The notes: generated by a model not told the origin, from the sequence alone. 64,000 nt of DNA from Hymenobacter nivis (GCF_006439025.1 NZ_RCYZ01000007.1:120825-184824), one strand, 5' to 3'. Positions 35,013-44,380 are shown, counted from the first letter of the stretch. Program-made: numbers and translations.

Positions 35013-36431
35013 ATGAAGAAGCCCCTTTCCCCCTCGCTGCGCTGGAGCGGCCTGCTGGTGGCACTGCTGCTGGGCGCAACTTCTTGCAAAAAGGAGGAAA
35101 CCGCCGCTTCCCCCACGCCGCCCACGCCCCCGCCCACGGTACCCACGCCCACCCCTACGGCGTTCGACATCGCCGACACCTACGCCAACGTGGCGGCGCT
35201 GGGCTCGTTGGGGCAGTGGGGGCCCTACAACGTGCACGACCCGGCCGTCATCAAGGACGACGACGGGTACTACTACATGTACAGCACCGACGTGGGCTAC
35301 GGCATTTCCGATGCCGTGCTGACGCCCGGCTTGCAGGTGCGCCGCTCGAAAGACCTGGTGCAGTGGGAGTTCGTGGGCTGGGCGCTGAAGGGCCTGCCGC
35401 CGCTGGGCGTGGCCTACATCACGCAGCGCGGCGGCGTGCCCAACAAGCTGCTGTGGGCCCCCTACGTGCTGAAGGTGGGCAGCGAGTACCGCCTGTACTA
35501 CTCGCTGGCGTCCAACGTGTTCAAGCTGAGCACCATCGGCCTGGCCACGGCCAGCGCGCCCACGGGGCCCTGGACGGAGAAGGGCCTGGTGGTGACCACC
35601 GATAATTCGTCGGCTGACATCACCAATGGTATCGACCCCACGGTCATCGTCGACCAGCAGGGCCAGCACCGCATATACTACGGCTCGGCCTTCGACGGCA
35701 TTCACGTGGTGAAGCTCGACGCGGCCACCGGCCTGAACGCCACGCCCGGCGACCGGGGCCCCCGCATTGCCCAGCGCGGCTCCACGGGCGGCCAGATTAA
35801 CGGCAACATCGAGGGCCCCGAAATCGTCTACAACAAGGAACAGGGCAAGTATTACTTGTTCATTTCCTACGACTGGCTCCAAACCAAGTACAACGTGCGC
35901 GTGGGCCGCGCCAATTCGCCGCAGGGGCCCTTCCTCGATTTCCGGGGCCGCGACCTCAACCTGGCCGAAGACCACGGGCCGATGATTTTGGCGCCCTACC
36001 AGTTTGAGGGCCACAGCGGCTGGCAGGGCACGGGCCACTGCGGCGTGTTCAGCGACGGCAACGGCCAGTACTACATGGCCCACCAGGGCCGGCCGGGCAT
36101 CGACTCGTACTACATGGACCTGCACGTGCGCAAGATTTTCTGGACGCCCTCGGGCTGGCCGGTGGTGTCGCCCGAGCGCTACGCCGGCGAAGACAACAGC
36201 GCCGTGGCCCCGGCCGACCTGGCGGGCACCTGGGAGCAAATCACGCTCAACTACATCGTCATTCCGGGCTATGGCAACGAGCAGCTCACGCCCAACTTCC
36301 AGTACAGCACCGCCCTCACGCTGGCCGCCGACGGCACCTTTGGCGGCGCCACCGCCGGCACCTGGGCCTACGCCGCGCCCTGGCTGACGCTGCGCTTCGC
36401 CAACGGCACCAGCGCCCCGGTGTACGTGTAG
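35013..36431 (+). CDS. GH43 endo-arabinanase lipoprotein, ending at an in-frame amber
   Basis: As read, 472 residues. A lipoprotein signal ends at C25 (LLLGATSCKK). After a Pro/Thr linker, a five-bladed GH43 propeller shows NVHDPAVIKDDDGYYYMY with catalytic base D76, GIDPTVIVDQQ, and GNIEGPEIVYN with acid E267. Then HGPMILAPYQF and the GHCGVF/YYMAHQGRPG strands are typical of endo-1,5-alpha-L-arabinanases. It should cut the arabinan backbone at the cell surface. The frame stops at TAG 36429-36431 inside the C-terminal beta domain, yet continues open for 29 more codons that look coding (see the next entry). The loss is small and far from the active site, so activity may persist. Confidence 0.88.
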   Translation: MKKPLSPSLRWSGLLVALLLGATSCKKEETAASPTPPTPPPTVPTPTPTAFDIADTYANVAALGSLGQWGPYNVHDPAVIKDDDGYYYMYSTDVGYGISDAVLTPGLQVRRSKDLVQWEFVGWALKGLPPLGVAYITQRGGVPNKLLWAPYVLKVGSEYRLYYSLASNVFKLSTIGLATASAPTGPWTEKGLVVTTDNSSADITNGIDPTVIVDQQGQHRIYYGSAFDGIHVVKLDAATGLNATPGDRGPRIAQRGSTGGQINGNIEGPEIVYNKEQGKYYLFISYDWLQTKYNVRVGRANSPQGPFLDFRGRDLNLAEDHGPMILAPYQFEGHSGWQGTGHCGVFSDGNGQYYMAHQGRPGIDSYYMDLHVRKIFWTPSGWPVVSPERYAGEDNSAVAPADLAGTWEQITLNYIVIPGYGNEQLTPNFQYSTALTLAADGTFGGATAGTWAYAAPWLTLRFANGTSAPVYV

Positions 36432-36521
36432 AAAGGCCGCGACTGGGAAAATAAGAAATCCACCCTTGTCTTCACCGGCCTCGACAACAACGGGACGGCC
36501 ATCTGGGGCAAGAAAAAATAG
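36432..36521 (+). other. In-frame continuation of the GH43 gene after the amber
   Basis: Directly after the TAG, the same frame reads KGRDWENKKSTLVFTGL then DNNGTAIWGKKK and stops at a second TAG (36519-36521). This is what the end of a beta-sandwich in such arabinanases looks like: a strand, then FTGLDNNGTAIWGKK as the terminal strand. The second TAG is followed by GGGCCCC, as at several other gene ends here. The first TAG therefore looks like a recent point mutation, a sequencing error or a suppressed codon. Confidence 0.65.
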
Positions 36522-36637
36522 GGCCCCGGCTTACCGGAATTATTCAAAACTGCAATTTCTATCGGCGCCGGGACCCGGCGCTTACACGGCGGTGGACGGC
36601 GGCGTTCTGGCGCGGCCCACCGCCTTTTTTTTAGCGA

Positions 36638-38485
36638 ATGAACCGACTGCGTAACCTCTTGCTCGGCGGCGCTTGCGCCCTGAGCAGCACCGCCCCCGCG
36701 CTGGCCCAACAGGCCGCCCCCAAAGCCGACTTCCACCAGTGGGCCCCCACGCCGCCCATGGGCTGGAACAGCTGGGACTGCTACGGCCCCACCGTGACCG
36801 AGGCCGAAACCAAGGCCAACGCCGACTACATGGCCAAAAACCTCAAAAGCAGCGGATGGGAGTACGTGGTGGTGGACATTCGCTGGTACGTGGGCAACGA
36901 CACGGCCCACGGCTACAACGAGAAAGACCCGGCCTGGAACATTGATGCGTACGGCCGCTTCGTGCCCGCGCCCAACCGGTTTCCGTCGGCGGCCGGCGGC
37001 AAGGGCTTCAAGCCGTTGGCCGATTACCTGCACGCCAAGGGCCTAAAATTCGGCATTCACCTCATGCGCGGCGTGCCCGTCATCGCCGTGCAGCGCAAGC
37101 TGCCCATCAAGGGCACGAAGCTGACGGCGGCCGACATCTACAGCCCCGACGGGCAGGCGGCGTGGCTGCACGACATGTACACGGTGGTGCCCACCCGGCC
37201 GGGGGCCCAGGAATACTACAACTCCCTGTTTGAGCTGTACGCCGCCTGGGGCGTGGATTTCGTAAAAATCGACGACCTCTCGGAGCCCTACCACGCGGGC
37301 GAAATCGAGCTGATTCGCAAGGCCATCGACCGCACGGGCCGCAAAATCGTGTTCAGCATGTCGCCCGGCGAAACGCCCATTGCCGACGCCAAGCACGCCC
37401 AGCAGCACGCCAACCTGTGGCGCACCGTGGGCGATTTTTGGGACAGCTGGGAGCAGCTCAAGGAGCACTTCGCGGTGTGTGAGCGCTGGGCCCAATACAT
37501 TATGCCCGGGGCGTGGCCCGACGCCGACATGCTGCCGCTGGGCCGCCTGGGCATCCGGGCCGAGCGTGGCGACGACCGCCAAACCCGCTTCACGAAGGAC
37601 GAGCAGCGCACGCTGATGACGCTGTGGAGCATCTTCCGCTCGCCGCTGATGTTCGGCGGTGACCTGCCCAGCAGCACGCCGGCCACGCTGGCCCTGATAA
37701 CCAACCCGCGCGTGCTGGCCGTGAACCGCGCCAGCGCCCACAACCGCCAGCTGTTCCGGCGCGGCGACCTAGTGGGCTGGGTGGCCGACGACCCCAAAAC
37801 CGGCGACCGGTTCTTAGCCCTCTTCAACGCCCAGGACCAGGAGCTGGCGCCCGCCACCGACGCGGCGGCCAGCAGCCCGCTCATCAACCGCCAGGGGCCC
37901 CAGGCCAAGCTCGACGTGGACATTACGGGGGCCCAAAAGCTGTACTTGAACGTGCGCGACGGCGGCGACGGCACCGCCTGGGACCACGCCGACTGGCTGA
38001 ACCCTACGCTGACCAACGGCGCGGGCAAAACCTTGGCCCTGAGCACGCTGCCATGGACCTCAGCCACCGCCGGCTGGGGCCAAGCCACGGCCAACAAAAG
38101 CGTCAGCGGGGGCCCCCTGCTGGTGGCCGGCCAAACCTACGCCGCCGGCGTGGGCACCCACGCCAACTCCATCATCGCCTACGATTTGCCGGCTGGCTAC
38201 ACGCGCTTCACGGCCACCGTGGGGCTTGACCAGGCCGCGGCGGGGCAAAACACCGGCGGCACGTTCCAGGCGCTGGTGTTCACCAAGAGCCCGTTCCGGC
38301 CCGCGCCCGCCGACTCGGTGCAGGTGCCGGTGACGCTGACCGAGTTGGGCGTGCCACGCGGCAGCCGCGTGCAGGACCTGTGGAGCGGCCGGGCCCTGGG
38401 GCCCCTGAACGGCGATTTTGCGCCTTACATTCGGCGGCACGGGGCGGGTTTCTACCGGATTTCCCGGCCCGCGGCGGGCAAGTAA
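36638..38485 (+). CDS. Secreted GH27 alpha-galactosidase with inserted NPCBM domain
   Basis: A 615-residue exported enzyme expected to remove alpha-galactosyl (or beta-L-arabinopyranosyl) end groups. The signal peptide ends PALAQQ. The GH27 barrel has TPPMGWNSWDCYG, YVVVDIRWY, FGIHLMRGVP, DFVKIDD with nucleophile D212 and WPDADML (D295/D297, acid/base region). The C-terminal beta domain starts RFLALFNAQD and ends VTLTELGVPRGSRVQDLWSG...YRISRP. Between these halves, about 420-540, sits an NPCBM-like module (LDVDITGAQKLYLNVRDGGDG), so it appears inserted in the domain rather than appended. It lies 43 bases before the GH36 gene. Confidence 0.92.
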   Translation: MNRLRNLLLGGACALSSTAPALAQQAAPKADFHQWAPTPPMGWNSWDCYGPTVTEAETKANADYMAKNLKSSGWEYVVVDIRWYVGNDTAHGYNEKDPAWNIDAYGRFVPAPNRFPSAAGGKGFKPLADYLHAKGLKFGIHLMRGVPVIAVQRKLPIKGTKLTAADIYSPDGQAAWLHDMYTVVPTRPGAQEYYNSLFELYAAWGVDFVKIDDLSEPYHAGEIELIRKAIDRTGRKIVFSMSPGETPIADAKHAQQHANLWRTVGDFWDSWEQLKEHFAVCERWAQYIMPGAWPDADMLPLGRLGIRAERGDDRQTRFTKDEQRTLMTLWSIFRSPLMFGGDLPSSTPATLALITNPRVLAVNRASAHNRQLFRRGDLVGWVADDPKTGDRFLALFNAQDQELAPATDAAASSPLINRQGPQAKLDVDITGAQKLYLNVRDGGDGTAWDHADWLNPTLTNGAGKTLALSTLPWTSATAGWGQATANKSVSGGPLLVAGQTYAAGVGTHANSIIAYDLPAGYTRFTATVGLDQAAAGQNTGGTFQALVFTKSPFRPAPADSVQVPVTLTELGVPRGSRVQDLWSGRALGPLNGDFAPYIRRHGAGFYRISRPAAGK

Positions 38486-38527
38486 GCCCGCCGGCGCCCG
38501 CCCGCTTATTCGCCCAATCGTTTAGTG

Positions 38528-40690
38528 ATGAGAGTTTCCCGCGTTTTTCACTGGTTGCTAGTTGCCCTGCCCCTCGCCGCCCGCGCCCAGGGCGCGCCCC
38601 CGCCCATCGTCGTCGAAACTGCGCACGTGAGCCTGGTGCTGGCCGTGGGCAACAACCAGAAGCTCTACCAAACCTACCTGGGGCCCCGGCTGGCCACCGC
38701 CGCCGAGTACCAGGCCCTGCCCCAGCGCCACGAGGCCTACCCGCCCGCTGGCACAGACAACCTGTTTGAGCCCGCCCTGCGCGTGGTGCACGCCGACGGC
38801 AACCCCGGCCTGGCCCTGGCCTTCGCGGGCGTGGAAACCGCCCAAACCGGTGCCGGCGCCACCACGACCACCGTGCGCCTGCGCGACCCCAAGTACCCGG
38901 TGGAGGTGCAGCTGCACTTCGTGGCCTACCAGCGCGAAGACGTGATTAAGACCTGGACCGAGATTGTGCACCACGAGAAAAAGCCCGTGGTGCTGGCCAA
39001 CTACGCCTCGGCCATGCTGCACTTCGAGGCCCCCCACTACTGGCTGACGCAGCTGCACGGCGACTGGGCCGAGGAGGGCCAGCAGCAGGAAAGCCAGCTC
39101 ACCAGCGGCGTGAAGGTGCTGGACACCAAGCTCGGCACCCGCGCCGGCATGTACCAAACGCCCGCGTTCTTCCTCTCGCTCGACCGGCTGGCCACCGAAA
39201 CCACCGGCGAGGTGCTGGCCGGCACCCTGGCCTGGACGGGCAACTTCCGCCTGGCCTTTGAGCTCGACAACGAGCAGGCCCTGCGCGTGTCGGCCGGCAT
39301 CAACCCCTATGCCTCCGAGTACACGCTGCCGGCCGGGCAGCCGTTCGTCACGCCCGAGTTCATTTTCACCTACAGCACCCAGGGCAAGGGCCCCGCCGCC
39401 CGCAACCTGCACCGCTGGGCCCGCCAGCAGGGCGGCGTGCTCGACGGCGCCCAGCCCCGCCTCACGCTGCTCAACAACTGGGAGGCCACGTTTTTCAACT
39501 TCGACGAGCCCAAGCTCGACGCCCTGATGGGCGACGCGGCCAAGCTCGGCGTGGACCTGTTTCTGCTCGACGACGGCTGGTTTGGCAACAAGTACCCGCG
39601 CAAGGACGACGGCCAGGGCCTCGGCGACTGGCAGCCCACCACCACCAAACTGCCCCACGGCGTGGGCCACCTGGTGCAAACCGCAGCCAAGGAAGGCATC
39701 AAGTTCGGCATTTGGATTGAGCCCGAAATGGTGAACCCCAAGAGCGAGCTTTATGAGAAACACCCCGACTGGATCCTCAAGCTGCCCGGCCGCCCCGAGG
39801 ACTACTACCGCAACCAGCTGGTGCTGGATTTGACCAACCCCAAGGTGCAGGATTTCGTGTACGGCGTCGTGGACGCGCAGCTCGGCCAGGGCGCGGCCTA
39901 CCTCAAATGGGACTGCAACCGCATGATTACCAATGGCTATTCGCAGTACCTGGGCCGCGACCAATCGCACCTGTACGTGGACTACGTGCGGGGCCTGTAC
40001 CGGGTGCTGGAGCGCGTGCGCCAGAAGTACCCGCACGTGCCCATGATGCTGTGCTCGGGCGGCGGGGCCCGGGCCGACTACGGCGGGCTGAAGTACTTCA
40101 CCGAGTTTTGGCCCAGCGACGACACCGACGCCCTGGAGCGGGTGTACATCCAGTGGGGCTTCCTCAACTTCTTCCCGGCCAACACGTTGGCCAGCCACGT
40201 CACCAACTGGAACCCGCAGCAAACCCTGAAGTTCCGCACCGACGTGGCCATGATGGGTAAGCTGGGCTACGACATTGAGGTGGCCAAGATGACGCCCGCC
40301 GAGCTGCAATTCAGCCAGCAGGCCGTGAAGGACAACCGGCGCCTGGGGCCCGTCGTCGGGCAGGGCGACCTCTACAAGCTGCGCTCGCCCTACGAGGGCA
40401 ACCAGGCGGCGCTGATGTACGTGGGCGAAGGCCAGCAAAAGGCGGTGCTTTTCGGCTATAACCTGCGCACCCGCTTTCACGAAACGGTGCTGCCCGTGCA
40501 GCTCCAGGGCCTGGACCCCGCCCGCCGCTACCGCCTCACCGAAATTAACCTCATGCCCGGCCAAAAGTCGGCGCTGCCCGCTAGCGGCCAGGCGTACTCC
40601 GGCGACTATTTGATGAAAGTGGGCGTTGTGGTGAGCGACCCCGAAGCCAAGGCCCTCACCAGCCACGTGCTGGAGCTTACGGCGGAATAA
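38528..40690 (+). CDS. Secreted GH36 alpha-galactosidase
   Basis: A 720-residue exported enzyme acting on alpha-galactosides. The signal peptide is MRVSRVFHWLLVALPLAARAQ. An N-terminal beta-supersandwich (about 25-310) precedes the barrel with NNWEATFFNF, LFLLDDGWFG, FGIWIEPEMVNP, YLKWDCNR with nucleophile D462, and FWPSDDTDALER (D531/D532, acid/base region). QWGFLNFFP and HVTNWNPQ follow, then a C-terminal beta domain. The ATG at 38528 is used rather than the adjoining GTG. It sits in tandem with a GH27 enzyme that probably has overlapping specificity but a different preferred chain length. Confidence 0.93.
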   Translation: MRVSRVFHWLLVALPLAARAQGAPPPIVVETAHVSLVLAVGNNQKLYQTYLGPRLATAAEYQALPQRHEAYPPAGTDNLFEPALRVVHADGNPGLALAFAGVETAQTGAGATTTTVRLRDPKYPVEVQLHFVAYQREDVIKTWTEIVHHEKKPVVLANYASAMLHFEAPHYWLTQLHGDWAEEGQQQESQLTSGVKVLDTKLGTRAGMYQTPAFFLSLDRLATETTGEVLAGTLAWTGNFRLAFELDNEQALRVSAGINPYASEYTLPAGQPFVTPEFIFTYSTQGKGPAARNLHRWARQQGGVLDGAQPRLTLLNNWEATFFNFDEPKLDALMGDAAKLGVDLFLLDDGWFGNKYPRKDDGQGLGDWQPTTTKLPHGVGHLVQTAAKEGIKFGIWIEPEMVNPKSELYEKHPDWILKLPGRPEDYYRNQLVLDLTNPKVQDFVYGVVDAQLGQGAAYLKWDCNRMITNGYSQYLGRDQSHLYVDYVRGLYRVLERVRQKYPHVPMMLCSGGGARADYGGLKYFTEFWPSDDTDALERVYIQWGFLNFFPANTLASHVTNWNPQQTLKFRTDVAMMGKLGYDIEVAKMTPAELQFSQQAVKDNRRLGPVVGQGDLYKLRSPYEGNQAALMYVGEGQQKAVLFGYNLRTRFHETVLPVQLQGLDPARRYRLTEINLMPGQKSALPASGQAYSGDYLMKVGVVVSDPEAKALTSHVLELTAE

Positions 40691-40715
40691 AAGGGGCGTT
40701 CTGCTTAAGCACACC

Positions 40716-40872
40716 AGCGCGCAGCAAAGCATCTTTTCCGCAGCGGTAATCCAGTTGATTAGGGCCCCCAGGCCATCGTGCTGAGCTGGCCGAAGCATCT
40801 CTTCCGCAGCAGTAAACCTGATTAGTTGCGCTAAAAAGATGCTTCGGCTGCGCGCACGCCAGATGAGCATGA
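40716..40872. repeat. Long palindromic intergenic repeat, copy 2
   Basis: Contains two direct copies of a segment resembling AAGCATCTCTTCCGCAGC followed by GTAA and a GATTAG-like end (about 40726-40761 and 40792-40825). Then comes an inverted AAGATGCTTCGGCTGCGCGC (40836-40855) and the conserved end GCACGCCAGATGAGCATGAC. The copy differs in arrangement from 34819-34929 but is built from the same blocks. Confidence 0.75.
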
Positions 40873-40937
40873 CGTTCTATTTTCAGCAGGACTATTCTTA
40901 TTCAAGGCCAAGAATTTCACTTCCCACCCCGCCCACT

Positions 40938-42995
40938 ATGTGCTCCCCCAAATCCTTTCTGCTCGTGCTTGGCCTGGGCGGCACCTTGTCTGCCGGGGCC
41001 CAAACCCGGCTCGACTACCCCATTCAGGCCGTGCCGTTTACGCAGGTGAAGCTGGCCGACGACTTCTGGCTACCGCGGCTGAAGACGAACACCGACGTGA
41101 CCATTCCGGCCTCGTTTGCGCGCTGCGAGAGTACGAATCGGGTGAAGAACTTTGAGATGGCCGCCGCCCACCAGGGCAAGTTTGCCACCACCTATCCATT
41201 CGATGATACGGACATTTACAAGACCATCGAGGGGGCCTCGTACTCGATGAGCCTGTACCCCGACGCCAAGCTGCAAGCCTATGTGGATGAGCTAATTGCC
41301 AAGGTGGGCGCGGCCCAGGAGCCCGACGGCTACCTCTACACTGCCCGCACCATCGACCCCGCCCACCCGCAAAAATGGGCCGGCCAAGCCAGATGGGAAA
41401 AAGAGCGCGAGCTGAGCCACGAGCTCTACAACGCCGGCCACCTGTACGAGGCCGCCGCGGCCCACTACCAGGCCACGGGCCAGAAAAACCTGCTCACCAT
41501 CGCCCTCAAAAACGCCGACCTGGTCTGCTCGGTGTTCGGGCCCGGCAAGCGCAGCGTGGCCCCGGGCCACGAAATCGTGGAAATGGGCCTCGTGAAGCTT
41601 TACCGCGTCACGGGCCAGGCTAAGTACCTCAGCACGGCCAAGTTCTTCCTGGAGGCCCGCGGCCACTACCCCGGCTACGACCCCAAAAGCACCGACACCT
41701 GGAAAAACGGCTCGTACTGGCAGGACGACAAGCCCGTGGTGGACCAGCGCGAGGCCGAGGGCCACGCCGTGCGCGCCGAATACTTATACTCGGCCATGGC
41801 CGACGTGGCCGCCCTTACCGGCGACAAGCAAATGCTGGCGGCCGTGGATAGCATCTGGAACAACCTGGTGGCCAAGAAGATGTACGTGCAGGGCGGTACC
41901 GGCGCCGCCGGCGACGGCGAGCGGTTTGGGGCCAACTACGAGCTGCCCAACGCCACGGCCTACAACGAAACCTGCGCCTCGGTGGCCGACGTGTTCTGGA
42001 ACCAGCGCATGTTCCAGCTCCACGGCGAGAGCAAGTACGTGGACGTGCTGGAGAAGGTGCTCTACAATGGCCTGATTTCGGGTGTGGGCCTGGATGGCAA
42101 GTCGTTCTTCTACTCCAACGCCATGCAGATCCGCAACGGCCAGCGCTACCACGACACCGAGCCGGCACGCGCGGGCTGGTTTGAGTGCTCGTGCTGCCCC
42201 ACCAACCTGGTGCGCCTCATGCCCGCGCTGCCCGGCTACGTGTACGCCCAGCGCGGGAGCGACCTCTACGCCAATCTGTTCATCAGCGGCACTACCAACC
42301 TGGTAATCAACAAGAAAAAGGTGCAGCTGGAGCAGCAGAACAACTACCCCTGGGCCGGCGACCTGCGCTTCGTGGTGCGGCCCGCGGGGGCCCCGGCCGC
42401 GTTCAACCTGCTGGTGCGCATCCCCGGCTGGGCTCGGGGCGCGGCCATGCCCTCCGACCTTTACACCTTCGCCGGGGGCCCCGTGGCGGCCCCGGTGCGC
42501 ATCACCGTCAACGGCCAGCCGGTGGCCTACGCCATGAAAAACGGCTACGCCGTGCTGGCCCGCACCTGGCGCAAAAACGACGTGGTGGCCGTGACCCTGC
42601 CCCTGGAAACCCGCACCGTGCAGGCCAACGCCCGCGTGCTCGACGACCGCGGCAAGGTGGCTTTGCAGCGGGGGCCCCTGGTGTACTGCGCCGAGTGGGC
42701 CGACAACGACGGCCGGACCAGCAACATCATCGTGCCGGCCGGCACCGCGTTCACGCCGGTAGCCAAGCCCCAGCTGCTCAACGGCATCACCGCCCTCACG
42801 GCCACCGTGCCGGTGGTGCGCGTCGATGCGGCCGCCAACAGCGTCAGCACCGCGCCGCGCACACTCACGGCCATCCCGTACTACGCCTGGGCCAACCGCG
42901 GCAAGGGCGAAATGACCGTCTGGTTTCCCGCCCAGGTTACCGACGTAGACCTATTGAGCCAGCCGCCCGCCGCCGACAAGGCCGCAGGCAAGTAA
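40938..42995 (+). CDS. Secreted GH127 beta-L-arabinofuranosidase
   Basis: A 685-residue exported protein of the DUF1680/GH127 group, which cleaves beta-L-arabinofuranosyl linkages found in pectic and extensin glycans. The signal peptide ends LSAGAQ. The alpha/alpha barrel shows LADDFWLPRL, EPDGYLYTA, HELYNAGHLYEAA and YNETCASV. ECSCCPTNLVR at 416-426 supplies the cysteines (C419/C420) that with Glu and Cys of NETC bind zinc in the family, one being the nucleophile. Two C-terminal beta domains follow. The ATG at 40938 begins the signal peptide. It adds a rare arabinose linkage to the set cleaved by the cluster. Confidence 0.93.
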   Translation: MCSPKSFLLVLGLGGTLSAGAQTRLDYPIQAVPFTQVKLADDFWLPRLKTNTDVTIPASFARCESTNRVKNFEMAAAHQGKFATTYPFDDTDIYKTIEGASYSMSLYPDAKLQAYVDELIAKVGAAQEPDGYLYTARTIDPAHPQKWAGQARWEKERELSHELYNAGHLYEAAAAHYQATGQKNLLTIALKNADLVCSVFGPGKRSVAPGHEIVEMGLVKLYRVTGQAKYLSTAKFFLEARGHYPGYDPKSTDTWKNGSYWQDDKPVVDQREAEGHAVRAEYLYSAMADVAALTGDKQMLAAVDSIWNNLVAKKMYVQGGTGAAGDGERFGANYELPNATAYNETCASVADVFWNQRMFQLHGESKYVDVLEKVLYNGLISGVGLDGKSFFYSNAMQIRNGQRYHDTEPARAGWFECSCCPTNLVRLMPALPGYVYAQRGSDLYANLFISGTTNLVINKKKVQLEQQNNYPWAGDLRFVVRPAGAPAAFNLLVRIPGWARGAAMPSDLYTFAGGPVAAPVRITVNGQPVAYAMKNGYAVLARTWRKNDVVAVTLPLETRTVQANARVLDDRGKVALQRGPLVYCAEWADNDGRTSNIIVPAGTAFTPVAKPQLLNGITALTATVPVVRVDAAANSVSTAPRTLTAIPYYAWANRGKGEMTVWFPAQVTDVDLLSQPPAADKAAGK

Positions 42996-43038
42996 TTGCT
43001 TATTGAAGAAGCTATTTAAAGTAGTCAAAGGATAAAGC

Positions 43039-43069
43039 AGGCGGTCATGCTCGTCTGGCGTCCGCGCAT
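43039..43069. repeat. Single arm of the palindromic repeat family
   Basis: GCGGTCATGCTCGTCTGGCG followed by TCCGCGCAT matches the left arm of 34819-34929 and the reverse complement of its right arm. No facing arm is present, so this is a half element. Confidence 0.65.
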
Positions 43070-43105
43070 TAAAGTGCAATGGGGCCCCGCTGCGTTTTGT
43101 ATCCC

Positions 43106-43121
43106 ACAAGCTGCGGTTTGT
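43106..43121. promoter_or_regulatory. Candidate operator before first reductase gene
   Basis: ACAAGCTGCGGTTTGT, a degenerate form of the perfect palindrome at 44285-44302, lies in a stretch of about 75 bases duplicated before both reductase genes. GACCTTTG at 43148-43155 is the likely -7 box of this promoter. Confidence 0.55.
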
Positions 43122-43209
43122 ATAGCCGGGGCCTCGGGCCGCGCGCGGACCTTTGCGGGGCCCCGGCGGTAGCTGCCGGGGCCCTAACCTAACCTTTGCA
43201 CCGCACTTT

Positions 43210-44259
43210 ATGTCCCTCACCAACTACCGCACCCTGGGCCGCTCCGGCCTAGTGGTCAGCCCACTCGCCCTGGGCACCATGACGTTTGGCACCCAGCGCT
43301 GGGGCTCGGCCGACGATGTATCACAAGCCATTTTTGATGCCTACGTTGACGGCGGCGGCAATTTTATTGACACCGCCGACGTGTACGCCGGTGGGCGCAG
43401 CGAGGAGCTGCTGGGCGGCTACGTGGCCGCCCGCGGCCTGCGCGACCGGCTAGTGCTGGCCACCAAGTTCGGCTTCAACGGCCAGGCCGGCAACCCCCAC
43501 GGCGGCGGCAACGGCCGCAAAAACATCTATAGGGCCCTGGAAGGCAGCCTGCGCCGGCTGAAAACCGACTACGTGGATATGTACTACCTGCACGCCTGGG
43601 ACGCGGTGACGCCCGCCGACGAGGTGCTCCAAACCCTGGGCGACCTGGTACGGGCCGGCAAAATCCGCTACTTCGGCCTCTCCGACATGCCCGCCTGGTA
43701 CGCCACCCAGCTGGCCACGCTGGCCGCCACCCACGCCGTGCCGGGCCCCGTGGCCATGCAGCTCGAGTACTCGCTCGTGGAGCGCACCATCGAGCGCGAG
43801 TACGTGCCCGCCGCCCGCGCCCTGGGCCTGGGCATTGTGCCGTGGAGCCCGCTGGCGGCCGGTTTCCTGGCCGGCAAGTACCAGCGCGAGGGCGCCGGGG
43901 CCACCGGCGAGGGCCGCCTCACCGGTCCCAACCCGTTCGGCAACAGCAAGTTTACGGAGCGCAACTGGGCTGTACTCGACGCGCTGCGGGCGGTGGCGAC
44001 GCAGGCCGGCCAGCCGCTGGCGCAGGTGGCGCTGGCCTGGGCCGCGGCGCAGCCGGGCGTCAGCTCGCTTATCATCGGAGCCAGCAAAACGGCGCAGCTG
44101 GCCGACAACGTGGCCGCGCTCGACGTGCGCCTCACGCCCGCGCAGCTGGGGGCCCTGGCCGAGGCCAGCGCGCCCGAGCCCACCTTCCCCTACCCCATTT
44201 TCGGGCCGGCCGTGAACCGCGGCATCTTCGGCGGCCACACCGTGGAGGGCTGGCAGTAG
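43210..44259 (+). CDS. Aldo/keto reductase (first of tandem pair)
   Basis: A 349-residue cytoplasmic reductase. Catalytic residues appear in FIDTADVYAGGRSEE (D, Y), ATKFGF (K) and MYYLHAWD (H). The NADPH-binding end is SSLIIGASKTAQLADNV. It resembles the general-stress aldo/keto reductases of the YghZ/Gsp69 type. Its sequence differs clearly from the next gene, but both carry the same duplicated promoter region, which implies common control. Likely role: carbonyl detoxification or sugar aldehyde reduction. Confidence 0.9.
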   Translation: MSLTNYRTLGRSGLVVSPLALGTMTFGTQRWGSADDVSQAIFDAYVDGGGNFIDTADVYAGGRSEELLGGYVAARGLRDRLVLATKFGFNGQAGNPHGGGNGRKNIYRALEGSLRRLKTDYVDMYYLHAWDAVTPADEVLQTLGDLVRAGKIRYFGLSDMPAWYATQLATLAATHAVPGPVAMQLEYSLVERTIEREYVPAARALGLGIVPWSPLAAGFLAGKYQREGAGATGEGRLTGPNPFGNSKFTERNWAVLDALRAVATQAGQPLAQVALAWAAAQPGVSSLIIGASKTAQLADNVAALDVRLTPAQLGALAEASAPEPTFPYPIFGPAVNRGIFGGHTVEGWQ

Positions 44260-44284
44260 GGCCCCGGCGCGGCGTTTTGTATAC

Positions 44285-44302
44285 CACAAACCGCGGTTTG
44301 TG
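44285..44302. promoter_or_regulatory. Perfect 18-bp palindrome before second reductase gene
   Basis: CACAAACCGCGGTTTGTG is perfectly self-complementary. It is embedded in the region shared with 43091-43155 (GCGTTTTGTAT before it, AGCCGGGGCC after it). GACCTTTG at 44328-44335 is the matching -7 box. It is a likely operator; its regulator is unknown. Confidence 0.65.
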
Positions 44303-44380
44303 TAGCCGGGGCCCCGGGGCTCGCCCGGACCTTTGTATGGTAGAGCAGCAAGCTTTATCCTACCTTCCAACCATCACATT

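Noticed and set aside
38558..40870. A 770-codon minus-strand open frame
   Set aside because: Antisense shadow of the GH36 galactosidase, with the same low-complexity composition caused by high third-position GC.
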